A DNA stretch of 64,000 nucleotides from Parazoarcus communis (GCF_003111665.1 NZ_CP022188.1:4526001-4590000); one strand, 5' to 3'; positions 26,200 through 34,912 are shown, counted from the first letter of the stretch. Notes: generated by a model not told the origin, from the sequence alone. Program-made: numbers and translations.

Positions 26200-26852
26200 C
26201 AATAGCGCTTGCGCAACACAAGCCTGCTTCCCTCTCGCGCCATCTCCATCCGACTGAGAAAACTCATTCCGAGCAAGGCTAGCGGGAGATCGTTCTCAAG
26301 CACAGACGCTTCGACGTCGTTCAGCACCAGCGTACCGACCCTGACTGAGTCCAGCCGGACCCGCCACACCTTCCTCAAGCCGGCTGCGGTCTGGGTTGAG
26401 CCAACCTCGGCCTTGGTCAGATCGATACCGAGACGACGCGCATCCGATCGTCCGATGGAGACAACTGACGCCCCCGTATCCACCAGAAAGCGGATCGGTC
26501 CATTGTTGACCTGTCCATTGACAAAAAAATGCCCCTGACTGTCACCATCCAGGTAGATCTCTGAATTGCCCTCCACTGCAGCGCGTCTGACGACGCGCTC
26601 ACCCAGCCGTACACTTTCCCGGCGTCCATCAACAATGACCCGGGCAGTCTCGCCGTCGATCGCGACGAGTTGCACCCCCTCCGGCGTGCGCTGTCCAACG
26701 GACAAAGTTCGAGGCGGACCACCGTCCACCACCAGCACCGCCTTGTTGCCAAAGATACCTGCGACGGCGACATCAGCAGCGGAAGCGCCTATCGGAAGCA
26801 CGGCGCTCAGGCTGATCATGAATCTGCTCGACCAGCGATTGATAAGTGACAT
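26199..26852 (-). CDS. Exported retropepsin-like aspartic protease
   Basis: About 217 residues from ATG 26852, which has GGAG at good spacing. A signal peptide covers roughly 1-25 (FMISLSAVLPIGASAADV). The catalytic aspartyl motif is FLVDTGASVVSIG, with the second flap and psi-loop pattern VLENDLPLALLGMSFLSRM, as in the clan AA single-domain family (TIGR02281-like) that works as a homodimer. The N-terminal half (KAVLVVDGGPPRTLSVGQ) is a small extra domain. It is probably periplasmic; the substrate is unknown. It is the first gene of an operon with the CoA pyrophosphatase. Confidence 0.85.
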   Translation of the reverse strand: MSLINRWSSRFMISLSAVLPIGASAADVAVAGIFGNKAVLVVDGGPPRTLSVGQRTPEGVQLVAIDGETARVIVDGRRESVRLGERVVRRAAVEGNSEIYLDGDSQGHFFVNGQVNNGPIRFLVDTGASVVSIGRSDARRLGIDLTKAEVGSTQTAAGLRKVWRVRLDSVRVGTLVLNDVEASVLENDLPLALLGMSFLSRMEMAREGSRLVLRKRY

Positions 26853-27008
26853 GGGGCAACTCCAGCGAAGCTGAAACAGTCTCTGCTTATTGCACACTTG
26901 GCCTTGTTCGTCGAGTCTGAGACACAGTGAATTTGAGGCTGACAAGGCGGCGAAATCGGTTTCGGGGGCGTCAGTCGTTACCCCAGCGCATGCGCAATCG
27001 AAACATTA

Positions 27009-27028
27009 TTGACCGACCGGTCGATCAA
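27009..27028. promoter_or_regulatory. TetR-type palindromic operator
   Basis: TTGACCGACCGGTCGATCAA: a 20-base inverted repeat with one mismatched pair and a perfect CGACCGGTCG core. It overlaps a possible -35 (TTGACC). The layout is typical of TetR/AcrR-family sites. No TetR gene is in this window, so the repressor would act in trans. Confidence 0.65.
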
Positions 27029-27040
27029 TTTAACTATCTT

Positions 27041-27054
27041 TTGATCCAGGTCAA
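27041..27054. promoter_or_regulatory. FNR/Anr/Dnr-type box
   Basis: TTGATCCAGGTCAA, matching TTGAT-N4-(A/G)TCAA. It lies 79 bases before the start of the di-iron protein gene and 12 bases after the TetR-like palindrome. It could activate a promoter starting near 27089, or repress one whose -35 is in the palindrome. Confidence 0.6.
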
Positions 27055-27132
27055 AATCCGCAGAACGAACCTGCCTCATCTTTCACTTCGTGCAGCACAC
27101 GCTGCCACCAAGACCAAGATGAGGAGACAGGC

Positions 27133-28158
27133 ATGGCACATAACGAGAAGCTGGCAATGACGATGGAGTTTCCGCCGGCGACCGAGCAACCAAACATCTA
27201 CCCGCTGTCGTGGAACGCCCAGACCGCCAAGATGGAAGAAGTCTGGGATGCGGCACAGCGCGAGAACTGGGACCCCAAGAAGCTGCCGTGGGACACGCTG
27301 GACGTCGAGTCCTACACTTGGGAAGAGCGCGAGTCGATTGCGTACTGGTGGACCCTGCTGTCGGTGTTCGACGCCTCTGCCCCCCCGGTGTTTGCCGAAG
27401 CCTTCATCAAGACCTATGAGGTGCATGAAGAAGACCCCGTGCGGCGCTGCTTTTTCTCGGTCACCCGCGACGAGCAGAACCACGAGCAGATGTGCGGCCT
27501 CGCGATTACCCGCTTTCTCGGCCATCCCGATCCGATCACCTACGAACCGAAAACCGAACTCGGCAAGCGCCTGCAGAAGAATGCGAAGTGGCTGTACTAC
27601 AACGGCGGCCGCTACTGGACGGGCTACAAGAAGGCTGTGCCCAAGTATTCGCTGGCGGTGCTGTTCTCGTCCTTCCTGATGGGCGAAATCGCCGCGGCGA
27701 CGATCTTCAAGCAGATGCATGACAACTCGCGCGAACTGGTGTTCAAGGAAGCTTTCCGCAACATCGGCCGTGATGAAGGCCGTCACATGGCGATCTGCAT
27801 GGCGCTGATGGAGCGCGACTACCCGAAGCTGCCGCCCGAGGACAAGGCACTGGTCACCAAGCAGATCCGCGCTGGCTACCTCTTCCTGTCCGCCGTGCTG
27901 TTCGAGCCGCCGATGGAGTTCTGGGACCTGCCCGCCGAGTTCATCGACAACCAGCGTGAGGCCGAGGAGGTCGCCCGCGGCGCCGGTTTTGGCGTACCGA
28001 GCTACGAGGCCAAGAAGGAAAACTGGAAGGCTGCGATGCTCAACCTCAAGGGTGTGCTCGATCGGTACGAGATTCCTTTCCCGGCAATCCCTGAAGTCGG
28101 CATCTCGGGTCAGGAGATCTCCGACATCGACATGAACGACATCATCCCGGTGTTCTGA
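27133..28158 (+). CDS. Ferritin-like di-iron oxygenase (putative)
   Basis: 341 residues, soluble. Four-helix di-iron ligands fit E89, E114-x-x-H117 (RDEQNHEQM), E185 (LMGEIAAAT) and E215-x-x-H218 (RDEGRHMAI), the E/ExxH-E/ExxH layout shared by bacterial multicomponent monooxygenases, R2-like and AurF/BoxB-type proteins. I cannot assign it to a characterised enzyme; 341 residues is shorter than BoxB or MmoX. GAGGAGA precedes the ATG. The next gene encodes a matching reductase, so I infer an O2-activating mono-oxygenase, N-oxygenase or desaturase with a small two-gene organisation. No gating (MmoB-like) subunit is present. Confidence 0.75.
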   Translation: MAHNEKLAMTMEFPPATEQPNIYPLSWNAQTAKMEEVWDAAQRENWDPKKLPWDTLDVESYTWEERESIAYWWTLLSVFDASAPPVFAEAFIKTYEVHEEDPVRRCFFSVTRDEQNHEQMCGLAITRFLGHPDPITYEPKTELGKRLQKNAKWLYYNGGRYWTGYKKAVPKYSLAVLFSSFLMGEIAAATIFKQMHDNSRELVFKEAFRNIGRDEGRHMAICMALMERDYPKLPPEDKALVTKQIRAGYLFLSAVLFEPPMEFWDLPAEFIDNQREAEEVARGAGFGVPSYEAKKENWKAAMLNLKGVLDRYEIPFPAIPEVGISGQEISDIDMNDIIPVF

Positions 28159-28314
28159 TCAGGGCGGGCAGGCCTGCCCTGCCCCGCGCCAACGGACCTG
28201 CATCCGCACTCGCCGATGCAGGTCCTTCCGGCTGATCGACGCCAGCCAGCGCAGTATCCAACAACAGCGACGACGAAACAGACGCCGTCCGCACCGACCT
28301 CAGCGAGACAAGCG

Positions 28315-29373
28315 ATGCAGAAGATCAAACTCCACCCCTCCGGTCGTGAAGTGGACTGCCAGGGCGGTGACACCGTCCTGGCTGCCCTCGAGCGTGCCGG
28401 CTATGCGCTGCCGAACAACTGCCGCGCCGGCGCCTGCGGCGAATGCAAGGTCAAGGTAATCTCAGGGCAGTTCGACCAGGGCATGGTGCTGGACATGGCG
28501 CTCTCGCAGGAGGAGCGCAAACAGGGCTATGGCCTGATGTGCATGGCCAAGCCGCTATCCCCCGAACTGGTGATCGAATGGGGCACCGAGGACGCCAAGC
28601 CAAAACTGTTTCCGCCACGCGAAGATCAGCGCTTCGTGCTGGTCGATCGCATTGCACGCACACCGAACATACTCGAACTCCACCTGCGCCCGGTAGGCCA
28701 GGTGATGCGCTACTGGCCGGGGCAATACCTGACCCTCGGCGACGAACGGGCAGGCGCGCCACGACGCTGCTATTCGATTGCGAACGCCCCGCGAACCGAC
28801 GGCGAAGTGGTGCTGCAGATTACCCGCGTCGAAGACGGCAAGACCAGCCGCTGGGCACATGACGAAATCAAGCTCGGTGACGTGGTGAAGCTCTCCGGCC
28901 CTTACGGCACCTTCATCGGCGACCTCTCCGTAGACTCACCGGTGCTCTGTCTGGCCTCGGGTTCGGGCCTGGCGCCGATTCTCGCGCTTGCCGAAGCGGC
29001 ATTGCGGCGCGGTTACCGCAAGCCGGTCACGCTGATGTTCTCGGCGCGCACCGAGGCAGACCTGTACGACACCGGCCTGATGCAGTTCTGGGAAACGAAA
29101 CACAGAAATTTCAGCTACAAGCCGAGCCTGACCCGGGAGAAACGCGACGGACGTCTGCACGGGCGACTGCCTGAACTGCTGCCGCAGGCCTTCAAGGACC
29201 TTTCGGCGCACAGCGTGTTCGTGGCGGGAAACCCTGAATTCGTGACCGCTTGTGTGGCAGCAGCGAAGGCCCTAGGGGCCCGTGAGGAGATGATCCACAC
29301 CGAAGGCTACTTCGCCCAGGCACAACCGGAAACGGCACCTGCGAGCCAACTGGTAGGCACCTGGCCCACATGA
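28315..29373 (+). CDS. [2Fe-2S]/FAD/NAD(P)H oxygenase reductase
   Basis: 352 residues. The N-terminal plant-type ferredoxin domain has C36, C41, C44 and C76 (NNCRAGACGECKV, LMCMA). An FAD domain with RCYS (151-154) follows, then a NAD(P)H domain with LASGSGLAPIL and FVAGNPEFVTAC. This order is that of MmoC, phenol hydroxylase P5 and benzoate dioxygenase reductases, which pass electrons from NAD(P)H to an oxygenase. It lies 156 bases after the di-iron gene with no terminator between, so the two probably form one operon. ATG 28315 is chosen at the ferredoxin start; the ribosome binding site is weak. Confidence 0.88.
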   Translation: MQKIKLHPSGREVDCQGGDTVLAALERAGYALPNNCRAGACGECKVKVISGQFDQGMVLDMALSQEERKQGYGLMCMAKPLSPELVIEWGTEDAKPKLFPPREDQRFVLVDRIARTPNILELHLRPVGQVMRYWPGQYLTLGDERAGAPRRCYSIANAPRTDGEVVLQITRVEDGKTSRWAHDEIKLGDVVKLSGPYGTFIGDLSVDSPVLCLASGSGLAPILALAEAALRRGYRKPVTLMFSARTEADLYDTGLMQFWETKHRNFSYKPSLTREKRDGRLHGRLPELLPQAFKDLSAHSVFVAGNPEFVTACVAAAKALGAREEMIHTEGYFAQAQPETAPASQLVGTWPT

Positions 29374-29376
29374 AAA

Positions 29377-29419
29377 CACCGGATCGTTTCGACGCGCTCG
29401 GCGCCGCAACGATCCGGTG
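29377..29419 (+). terminator. Terminator hairpin after the reductase gene
   Basis: Perfect 12-base arms CACCGGATCGTT (29377-29388) and AACGATCCGGTG (29408-29419) with a 19-base loop, between convergent genes. It lacks a T run. Confidence 0.55.
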
Positions 29420-29441
29420 ACAGACGACTTGAAACAGCGAA

Positions 29442-29927
29442 TCAGTCGCGGAAGTTGCCGTACTGGAGCGGGAAGTCGGTGATCGTCTTCTTGACCAGCG
29501 TGATCGCCTCTTGCAGCACATCACGCTTGGCACCCGACACACGAACCTCTTCGCCCTGTATCGCGGCCTGAACCTTGAGCTTGTTGTCCTTGAGCAGCTT
29601 GACGATCTTCTTCGCCATTTCCTGCTCGACACCAACCTTGACCTTCACTTCCTGCTTGACCTTGTTACCGGACACCTTCTGCAGGTCGCCATACTCAAGG
29701 CAGCGCACATCGACCTTTTTGGAGGTCATCTCGGGCAGCAGGATGTCCTTCATCTGGCTGATCTGAAAGTCGCTGTCGCCGTAGAGGGTCAGCAGCTTGT
29801 CGCTCTGCTCGACGCGGGCATCCGTACCCTTGAAGTCGTAACGGTTGGTGATCTTGCGATTGGCAACCTCGACCGCATTCTTCAGCGCGACGAGATCGAC
29901 TTCGGACATGATGTCAAAAGAAGGCAT
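29442..29927 (-). CDS. yajQ: YajQ-family nucleotide/cyclic-di-GMP-binding protein
   Basis: 161 residues, complete. PSFDIMSEVDLVALKNAVEVANRKITNRYDFK at the N-terminus and TKKTITDFPLQYGNFRD-like C-terminus are the family hallmarks. It has two tandem alpha/beta domains. YajQ members bind cyclic-di-GMP or GTP/RNA; in Xanthomonas a homologue acts with a transcription factor. It is the last gene of the six-gene run that starts with argD (21 bases after ppnP). GGGGAG precedes the ATG. Confidence 0.93.
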   Translation of the reverse strand: MPSFDIMSEVDLVALKNAVEVANRKITNRYDFKGTDARVEQSDKLLTLYGDSDFQISQMKDILLPEMTSKKVDVRCLEYGDLQKVSGNKVKQEVKVKVGVEQEMAKKIVKLLKDNKLKVQAAIQGEEVRVSGAKRDVLQEAITLVKKTITDFPLQYGNFRD

Positions 29928-29948
29928 GGCGCTCCCCTGCGTGCGTGC

Positions 29949-30272
29949 TCAGCCGTAGTGGCAGATGTAGTGGAAAGGCTCGCCCGCCACTTCGATGTCA
30001 AAGCTCGAGTTGGCAGGCACGTTGAAGGATTCGCCCGCAGCGTAGGTCTTCCACTCGGTCTCGCCCTTCATGCGCACGCGCGCGGCACCGCTCACGCCTT
30101 CCATGACTTCCGGAGCAGCAGTATTGAACGTCAGCGCAGCCGGCAGGATGACGCCAACGGATTTACCCGTGCCGTCTGCAAACCGCACGCCATGGCTGAT
30201 GCACTTGCCGTCGAAATAGACGCTGGCCTTGGTAGAGACGGCCACGCCGTCGAGTGTTTCGGTAATGCTCAT
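29949..30272 (-). CDS. ppnP: Pyrimidine/purine nucleoside phosphorylase
   Basis: 107 residues, cupin fold (DUF1255/YaiE). ASVYFDGKCISHGVRFADGTGKSVGVILPA and ESFNVPANSSFDIEVAGEPFHYICHYG are the conserved strands. PpnP enzymes phosphorolyse several purine and pyrimidine nucleosides. The start at MSITETLDG is chosen because the frame upstream overlaps the DUF2788 gene. It lies between the DUF2788 gene (14 bases) and yajQ (21 bases) in the arg operon. Confidence 0.92.
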   Translation of the reverse strand: MSITETLDGVAVSTKASVYFDGKCISHGVRFADGTGKSVGVILPAALTFNTAAPEVMEGVSGAARVRMKGETEWKTYAAGESFNVPANSSFDIEVAGEPFHYICHYG

Positions 30273-30286
30273 GAAAAAGTGCTTTC

Positions 30287-30517
30287 CTATTCGATACCCA
30301 TGAATTTCTGGATCAGCGCCTTGGCGACGAAGCCGATGAAGCCCAGGCCGAGGGCCAGGAACATCCACACGGTGCCGTACTTGCCGGCCTTCGATTCGCG
30401 GGCGAGATTGCCGATGATGAACAACATGTAAATGATCAGCGCAGAAAAACAGACGGTAAGCGAGATCTTCTCGAACTCTGCAATCGTCAGGCCAAATATC
30501 AGTACGTCGTTGTCCAT
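30287..30517 (-). CDS. DUF2788 small membrane protein
   Basis: 76 residues with two hydrophobic segments (about 18-38 and 50-65: SLTVCFSALIIYMLFIIGNLA and WMFLALGLGFIGFVAKALI). It matches the pattern of the DUF2788 family, of unknown function. A GTG one codon upstream (30520) is an alternative start. It sits between argG (39 bases) and ppnP in one run of minus-strand genes. Confidence 0.8.
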   Translation of the reverse strand: MDNDVLIFGLTIAEFEKISLTVCFSALIIYMLFIIGNLARESKAGKYGTVWMFLALGLGFIGFVAKALIQKFMGIE

Positions 30518-30556
30518 CACCGGTGTTCCAAGTATTTCCGCCAGAGGCGCGAACGA

Positions 30557-31786
30557 TCAGCCGCGTTTCGCCTTGGCATTTGCCGCAATTCGCAGGCGCA
30601 GCGAATTGAGACGGATGAAGCCTTGCGCATCCTTCTGGTCGTAGGCACCGCGGTCGTCTTCAAAGGTTGCAATCGTCGGATCGAACAGCGAGTCGGACTT
30701 CGAGTCGCGCCCGGTCACGATCACATTGCCCTTGTAGAGTTTGATCCGCACCCAGCCATTGACCGTCTGCTGGGTGTTGTCGATCAGCGCCTGCAGCGCG
30801 AGGCGCTCGGGGCTCCACCAGTAGCCGTTGTAGATGATGCTGGCGTAGCGCGGCATGAGGTCGTCCTTGAGGTGAGCGACTTCACGGTCGAGCGTGATCG
30901 ATTCGATGGCGCGGTGAGCCTTGAGCAGGATGGTGCCGCCCGGGGTTTCGTAGCAGCCACGGCTCTTCATGCCAACGTAGCGGTTCTCAACCAGGTCGAG
31001 GCGGCCGACGCCATGCTTGCCGCCGAGCTCATTGAGCTTGGCCAGCACTTCATGCGCCTTCAGACGGGTCCCGTTGATGGCGACCACGTCACCCTTCTCG
31101 AACTCGAGGTCGACGTACTCGGCTGCGTCCGGTGCGGCTTCGGGCGACACTGTCCACCGCCACATGTCTTCTTCGGCTTCGGCAGCCGGATTCTCGAGGT
31201 GGCGACCTTCGAAAGAGATGTGCAACAGGTTGGCGTCCATCGAGTAGGGCGAACCGCCCTGCTTGTGCTTCATCTCGATGGGAATCCCGGCCTTTTCTGC
31301 GTAGGCGAGCAGCTTCTCGCGTGACAGCAGGTCCCACTCACGCCACGGTGCGATCACCTTTACGCCCGGCATCAGCGCGTAGTAGCCGAGTTCAAAGCGA
31401 ACCTGGTCGTTACCCTTGCCGGTTGCGCCATGAGAGACCGCGTCGGCGCCGGTGGCACGTGCAATCTCGATCTGGCGCTTGGCGATCAGCGGACGTGCGA
31501 TCGAGGTACCGAGCAGGTACTCGCCTTCATACACCGTGTTGCAGCGGAACATCGGGAAGACGAAGTCGCGCACAAACTCTTCACGCAGGTCATCAATGAA
31601 GATGTTCTCGGGCTTGATGCCGAACTTGAGCGCCTTCTGGCGCGCCGGCTCGAGTTCTTCGCCCTGACCGAGGTCGGCCGTGAACGTCACCACCTCGCAG
31701 TTATAGGTGTCCTGCAGCCACTTCAGAATTACCGAGGTATCCAGTCCGCCGGAATAGGCGAGCACCGCTTTCTTCACATCGCTCAT
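30557..31786 (-). CDS. argG: Argininosuccinate synthase
   Basis: 409 residues. It joins citrulline and aspartate with ATP, the step before the last in arginine synthesis. The ATP-pyrophosphatase loop [17 protein letters not shown] is at the N-terminus, followed by [24 protein letters not shown] and the substrate-binding EGRHLENPA. Length is typical. Two adjacent ATGs occur (31789 and 31786). The gene follows argF by 66 bases, so arg genes are co-directional. Confidence 0.97.
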   Translation of the reverse strand: MSDVKKAVLAYSGGLDTSVILKWLQDTYNCEVVTFTADLGQGEELEPARQKALKFGIKPENIFIDDLREEFVRDFVFPMFRCNTVYEGEYLLGTSIARPLIAKRQIEIARATGADAVSHGATGKGNDQVRFELGYYALMPGVKVIAPWREWDLLSREKLLAYAEKAGIPIEMKHKQGGSPYSMDANLLHISFEGRHLENPAAEAEEDMWRWTVSPEAAPDAAEYVDLEFEKGDVVAINGTRLKAHEVLAKLNELGGKHGVGRLDLVENRYVGMKSRGCYETPGGTILLKAHRAIESITLDREVAHLKDDLMPRYASIIYNGYWWSPERLALQALIDNTQQTVNGWVRIKLYKGNVIVTGRDSKSDSLFDPTIATFEDDRGAYDQKDAQGFIRLNSLRLRIAANAKAKRG

Positions 31787-31852
31787 CATCTTGTCCAGTC
31801 TGTTGCCGTGGCGTCTTATGGACGCCCGGCGGTTAGCAGCAAATCGCGTTTT

Positions 31853-32788
31853 TTAGCTTGCGTCCTCGTCCCCGACGCGACCGAGTACGAGAAATTCCAT
31901 CAATGCCTTCTGCGCATGCAGCCGGTTTTCCGCCTCATCCCACACCACCGACTGTGCGCCATCGATGACTTCGGCCGTAACCTCTTCACCGCGGTGGGCG
32001 GGAAGGCAGTGCATGAACACCGCATCAGGCGCCGCCACCGACATCATCTCGGCATCGACACACCAGTCGGCAAAGGCCTTCATGCGCTCTTCGTTCTCGG
32101 CCTCGAAGCCCATCGAGGTCCACACGTCAGTCGTCACCAGGTGGGCGCCCTTGCAGGCCTCGAGCGGATCGGTGAACTGCTCGAAGTGGTCGGTGCCATA
32201 CAGCCCAGCGCGTTCGGGCTCGACTTCGTAGCCCGGCGGCGTTGACACATGCACGTTGAAGCCGAGCACCTCGGCCGCCTGCAGCCAGGTATTGCACATG
32301 TTGTTGGAGTCACCCACCCAGGCCACGGTCTTGCCCTTGATGCTGCCGCGGTGCTCGATATAGGTGTAGATGTCGGCGAGGATCTGGCAGGGGTGATATT
32401 CGTTGGTCAGCCCGTTGATCAGCGGCACGCGCGAATTCGCGGCGAAGCGCTCGATGATGTCCTGCTCGAACGTGCGGATCATCACCACGTCGCTCATGCG
32501 CGAGATCACCTGCGCAGCATCCTCCACCGGCTCGCCACGGCCGAGCTGCGAGTCGCGGGTATTGAGGTAGATCGCAGATCCGCCGAGCTGCTGCATCCCG
32601 GCCTCGAAGGACAACCGGGTGCGGGTACTCGCCTTCTCGAAGATCATCACCAGGGTGCGATCGAAAAGCGGATGGTAGGGCTCGTAGTTCTTGAACTTGT
32701 CCTTGATCCACTTGGTACGCTTGAAGATATGCGCGTACTCGTCCGCGGACAGGTCGTTGAACTGAAGATAGTGTCGGGGTGAACTCAT
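31853..32788 (-). CDS. argF: Ornithine carbamoyltransferase
   Basis: 311 residues, complete. It makes citrulline from ornithine and carbamoyl phosphate. The carbamoyl-phosphate loop FEKASTRTRLSFE, the HPCQILAD motif and the ornithine-binding MHCLPAHRGEEV are intact. It lies 19 bases after argD and before argG, an order that places three arginine steps together. Confidence 0.97.
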   Translation of the reverse strand: MSSPRHYLQFNDLSADEYAHIFKRTKWIKDKFKNYEPYHPLFDRTLVMIFEKASTRTRLSFEAGMQQLGGSAIYLNTRDSQLGRGEPVEDAAQVISRMSDVVMIRTFEQDIIERFAANSRVPLINGLTNEYHPCQILADIYTYIEHRGSIKGKTVAWVGDSNNMCNTWLQAAEVLGFNVHVSTPPGYEVEPERAGLYGTDHFEQFTDPLEACKGAHLVTTDVWTSMGFEAENEERMKAFADWCVDAEMMSVAAPDAVFMHCLPAHRGEEVTAEVIDGAQSVVWDEAENRLHAQKALMEFLVLGRVGDEDAS

Positions 32789-32807
32789 GGGCAGTCTGCC
32801 TTTGCCG

Positions 32808-33980
32808 TCACTGCGACAAAAAGTCTTTGATCAGCGGCGCCAGCGCATCCACCAGCGCTGTGGCGTCGTCGCTGCTGAAAATCAGCGCCGGCAGCAGGCG
32901 TACAACGCGCTCTGCCGTCACGTTGATGAGCAGTCCGGCGTCGAGGCCGCGCTTCACCAGGTCGCCACAGGGGCGGTCGAGCTCGATACCGATCATCAGG
33001 CCGCGGCCACGGATCTCTACCACGCCGTCCACGCCCTTGAGCGCGCGCGCCAGCCCGCTGCGGATCGCATCGCCAACCGTGACCGCGTTTTCCATCAGCT
33101 TGTCGTCGACGATGGCGTCCATGGTGGCCAGTGCTGCCGCGCAGGCCAGCGGATTGCCGCCAAAAGTCGAGCCATGATTGCCCGGCTTGAACAGCCCGGC
33201 TGCCTTGCCGGCCGTCAGACATGCACCGATGGGCACGCCCGAACCGAGCCCTTTGGCGAGCGTCATCACGTCAGGGCGCACGCCGGCATGTTGCCAGCCG
33301 AACCAGTTGCCGGTGCGTCCCAGGCCGCACTGTACTTCGTCGCAGATCATCAGCCAGCCGTGTTCATCACACAGGGCACGCAATTCGCGCTGGAAGTCGT
33401 CATCAGCAATATGGATACCGCCCTCGCCCTGGATCATTTCCAGCATGACCGCAACGACACTGCCGTTGTGTGCAGCGACGTTACGCAGCGACGCGATGTC
33501 TTTGTAGGGCACCCGGACGAAACCCGACACCAGCGGCTCGAAGCCTGCCTGCGCCTTGCGGTTGCCGGTTGCGGAAAGCGTCGCCATCGTGCGTCCGTGA
33601 AAAGCGTTTTCCATGACCACGATCGTGGGCAGTTCAACGCCTTTCTGGTGACCATACATCCGCGCCAGCTTGATCGCAGCCTCGTTGGCCTCGCAGCCGG
33701 AGTTACAGAAGAAGACTTCTTCCATGCCCGAAGCGTCGGCAAGACGATCGGAAAGACGATCCTGCAAGGGAATGCCGTACAGGTTGGAGGTATGCAGCAC
33801 GCGCGACGCCTGCTGGGAGATTGCACGCACGAGGCGCGGGTGGTTGTGCCCGAGCGTCGAAACCGCAATACCAGAGAGCGCGTCAAGATAGCGCTTGCCC
33901 GTTTCGTCGTGGAGCCAGACGCCGTCGCCGTGAGTGAATGCCACCGGCAATCTGGCGTAGGTGTTCATGACATGGGACAT
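32808..33980 (-). CDS. argD: Acetylornithine aminotransferase
   Basis: 390 residues, class III PLP aminotransferase of arginine synthesis (it may also serve as succinyldiaminopimelate aminotransferase). It shows NSGCEANEAAIKLAR (PLP phosphate site), the CDEVQCGLGRTG Asp motif, and the Schiff-base Lys in MTLAKGLGSGVPIGA. The N-terminus (MNTYARLPVAFTHGDGVWL) is family-typical. It is the first gene of the arg run and is preceded by a hairpin with a T tract in its leader. Confidence 0.96.
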   Translation of the reverse strand: MSHVMNTYARLPVAFTHGDGVWLHDETGKRYLDALSGIAVSTLGHNHPRLVRAISQQASRVLHTSNLYGIPLQDRLSDRLADASGMEEVFFCNSGCEANEAAIKLARMYGHQKGVELPTIVVMENAFHGRTMATLSATGNRKAQAGFEPLVSGFVRVPYKDIASLRNVAAHNGSVVAVMLEMIQGEGGIHIADDDFQRELRALCDEHGWLMICDEVQCGLGRTGNWFGWQHAGVRPDVMTLAKGLGSGVPIGACLTAGKAAGLFKPGNHGSTFGGNPLACAAALATMDAIVDDKLMENAVTVGDAIRSGLARALKGVDGVVEIRGRGLMIGIELDRPCGDLVKRGLDAGLLINVTAERVVRLLPALIFSSDDATALVDALAPLIKDFLSQ

Positions 33981-34004
33981 GGAAAACCCCGATCAGGATG
34001 GACC

Positions 34005-34036
34005 AAAAACGCGCACGGCGGCTGACGCCGCCGTAC
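34005..34036 (-). promoter_or_regulatory. Hairpin with T tract in the argD leader (attenuator-like)
   Basis: Arms ACGGCGGC (34015-34022) and GCCGCCGT (34027-34034) around a four-base loop; on the minus strand a TTTTT run follows a few bases after the stem and 24 bases before the argD ATG. It has the form of an intrinsic terminator inside the leader. No leader peptide was found. Confidence 0.4.
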
Positions 34037-34207
34037 AGGAAGTGAGCATGGATGTTAAGCCAAAACAGGGGCAAATGTACATACAACGCCCGATACAGCA
34101 CGATGCTGCAGCACATCACGCACCCCGAATTCTGCTAGAATCCGGCCGGTTTCTTGCAGCGGCTGGCAACCCCGGCCCTGTACCACTCCCCCGACATGGC
34201 ATGACAC

Positions 34208-34498
34208 ATGAACCAGAAGATCGAGAGCTTCGTCATCATCGGGGTCACAAGGGAAGGAAAAACATTCCGCCCCAGCGACTGGGCGGACCGGCTGTGCGGA
34301 ATCATGTCGGCCTTCGGTGCCGACCACCGCATGATGTATTCCCCCTATGTGCGCCCCGGCTGCACCCTCAAGGGCCAGAAGACCGTGATGGTCGACGCCC
34401 GCCTTTACGACATCGAACCCCTTGCCTACAAGTTCATGGTGAATTTCGCCAACGACAATGAACTGCAGATGGAACCGATCAGCGACGACCAGCTGTAA
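34208..34498 (+). CDS. DUF3579 protein
   Basis: 96 residues. It matches the DUF3579 pattern (SFVIIGVTREGKTFRPSDWADRLCG, MMYSPYVRPGC, VDARLYDIEPLAYKFMVNFANDNELQ), a small betaproteobacterial family of unknown function. It is a single gene: upstream lies a TAGAAT -10 (34136-34141), and downstream is a shared bidirectional terminator with rpsT. It diverges from argD. Confidence 0.88.
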   Translation: MNQKIESFVIIGVTREGKTFRPSDWADRLCGIMSAFGADHRMMYSPYVRPGCTLKGQKTVMVDARLYDIEPLAYKFMVNFANDNELQMEPISDDQL

Positions 34499-34576
34499 GC
34501 AAAGGCACCAAGGCGTTCTCCCGGGGCACGTTCCGGGCACCAGGGCAAACTGCCCTTCAAACAATAATCCTGAAGC

Positions 34577-34610
34577 AAAAAAAACGGCGACATCACGGTC
34601 GCCGTTTTTG
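34577..34610. terminator. Bidirectional terminator between DUF3579 gene and rpsT
   Basis: Arms AAAACGGCGAC (34581-34591) and GTCGCCGTTTT (34598-34608) around a six-base loop, with A-rich left and T-rich right edges so that it serves both strands. Confidence 0.88.
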
Positions 34611-34645
34611 TTTGCGGCAAAAAGCCGCAGATCGATGCTTGAAGA

Positions 34646-34912
34646 TCAGGCAGCCATTGCCTTCACGGCAGCGGACAGACGGCTCTTGTGACGAGCAGCC
34701 TTGTTCTTGTGAATGATCTTTTTGTCAGCGATGCTGTCAATCGTGCTCATCGAAGTGCTGAAGACAGACTGAGCGGCAGTCTTGTCACCACCCACAACAG
34801 CCTTGCGCACGGCCTTGATCGCAGTACGCAGACGCGAACGCAGGCTGGCGTTATGGGCGCGGGCCTTGGTCGCCTGACGTGCGCGCTTGCGAGCTTGTGC
34901 CGAGTTGGCCAT
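34646..34912 (-). CDS. rpsT: 30S ribosomal protein S20
   Basis: 88 residues, complete and very basic ([27 protein letters not shown] opening; [18 protein letters not shown] near the end). It binds 16S rRNA early in 30S assembly. It is monocistronic with a terminator on its 3' side. The leader carries a 23-base inverted repeat about 40 bases before the ATG. Confidence 0.97.
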   Translation of the reverse strand: MANSAQARKRARQATKARAHNASLRSRLRTAIKAVRKAVVGGDKTAAQSVFSTSMSTIDSIADKKIIHKNKAARHKSRLSAAVKAMAA

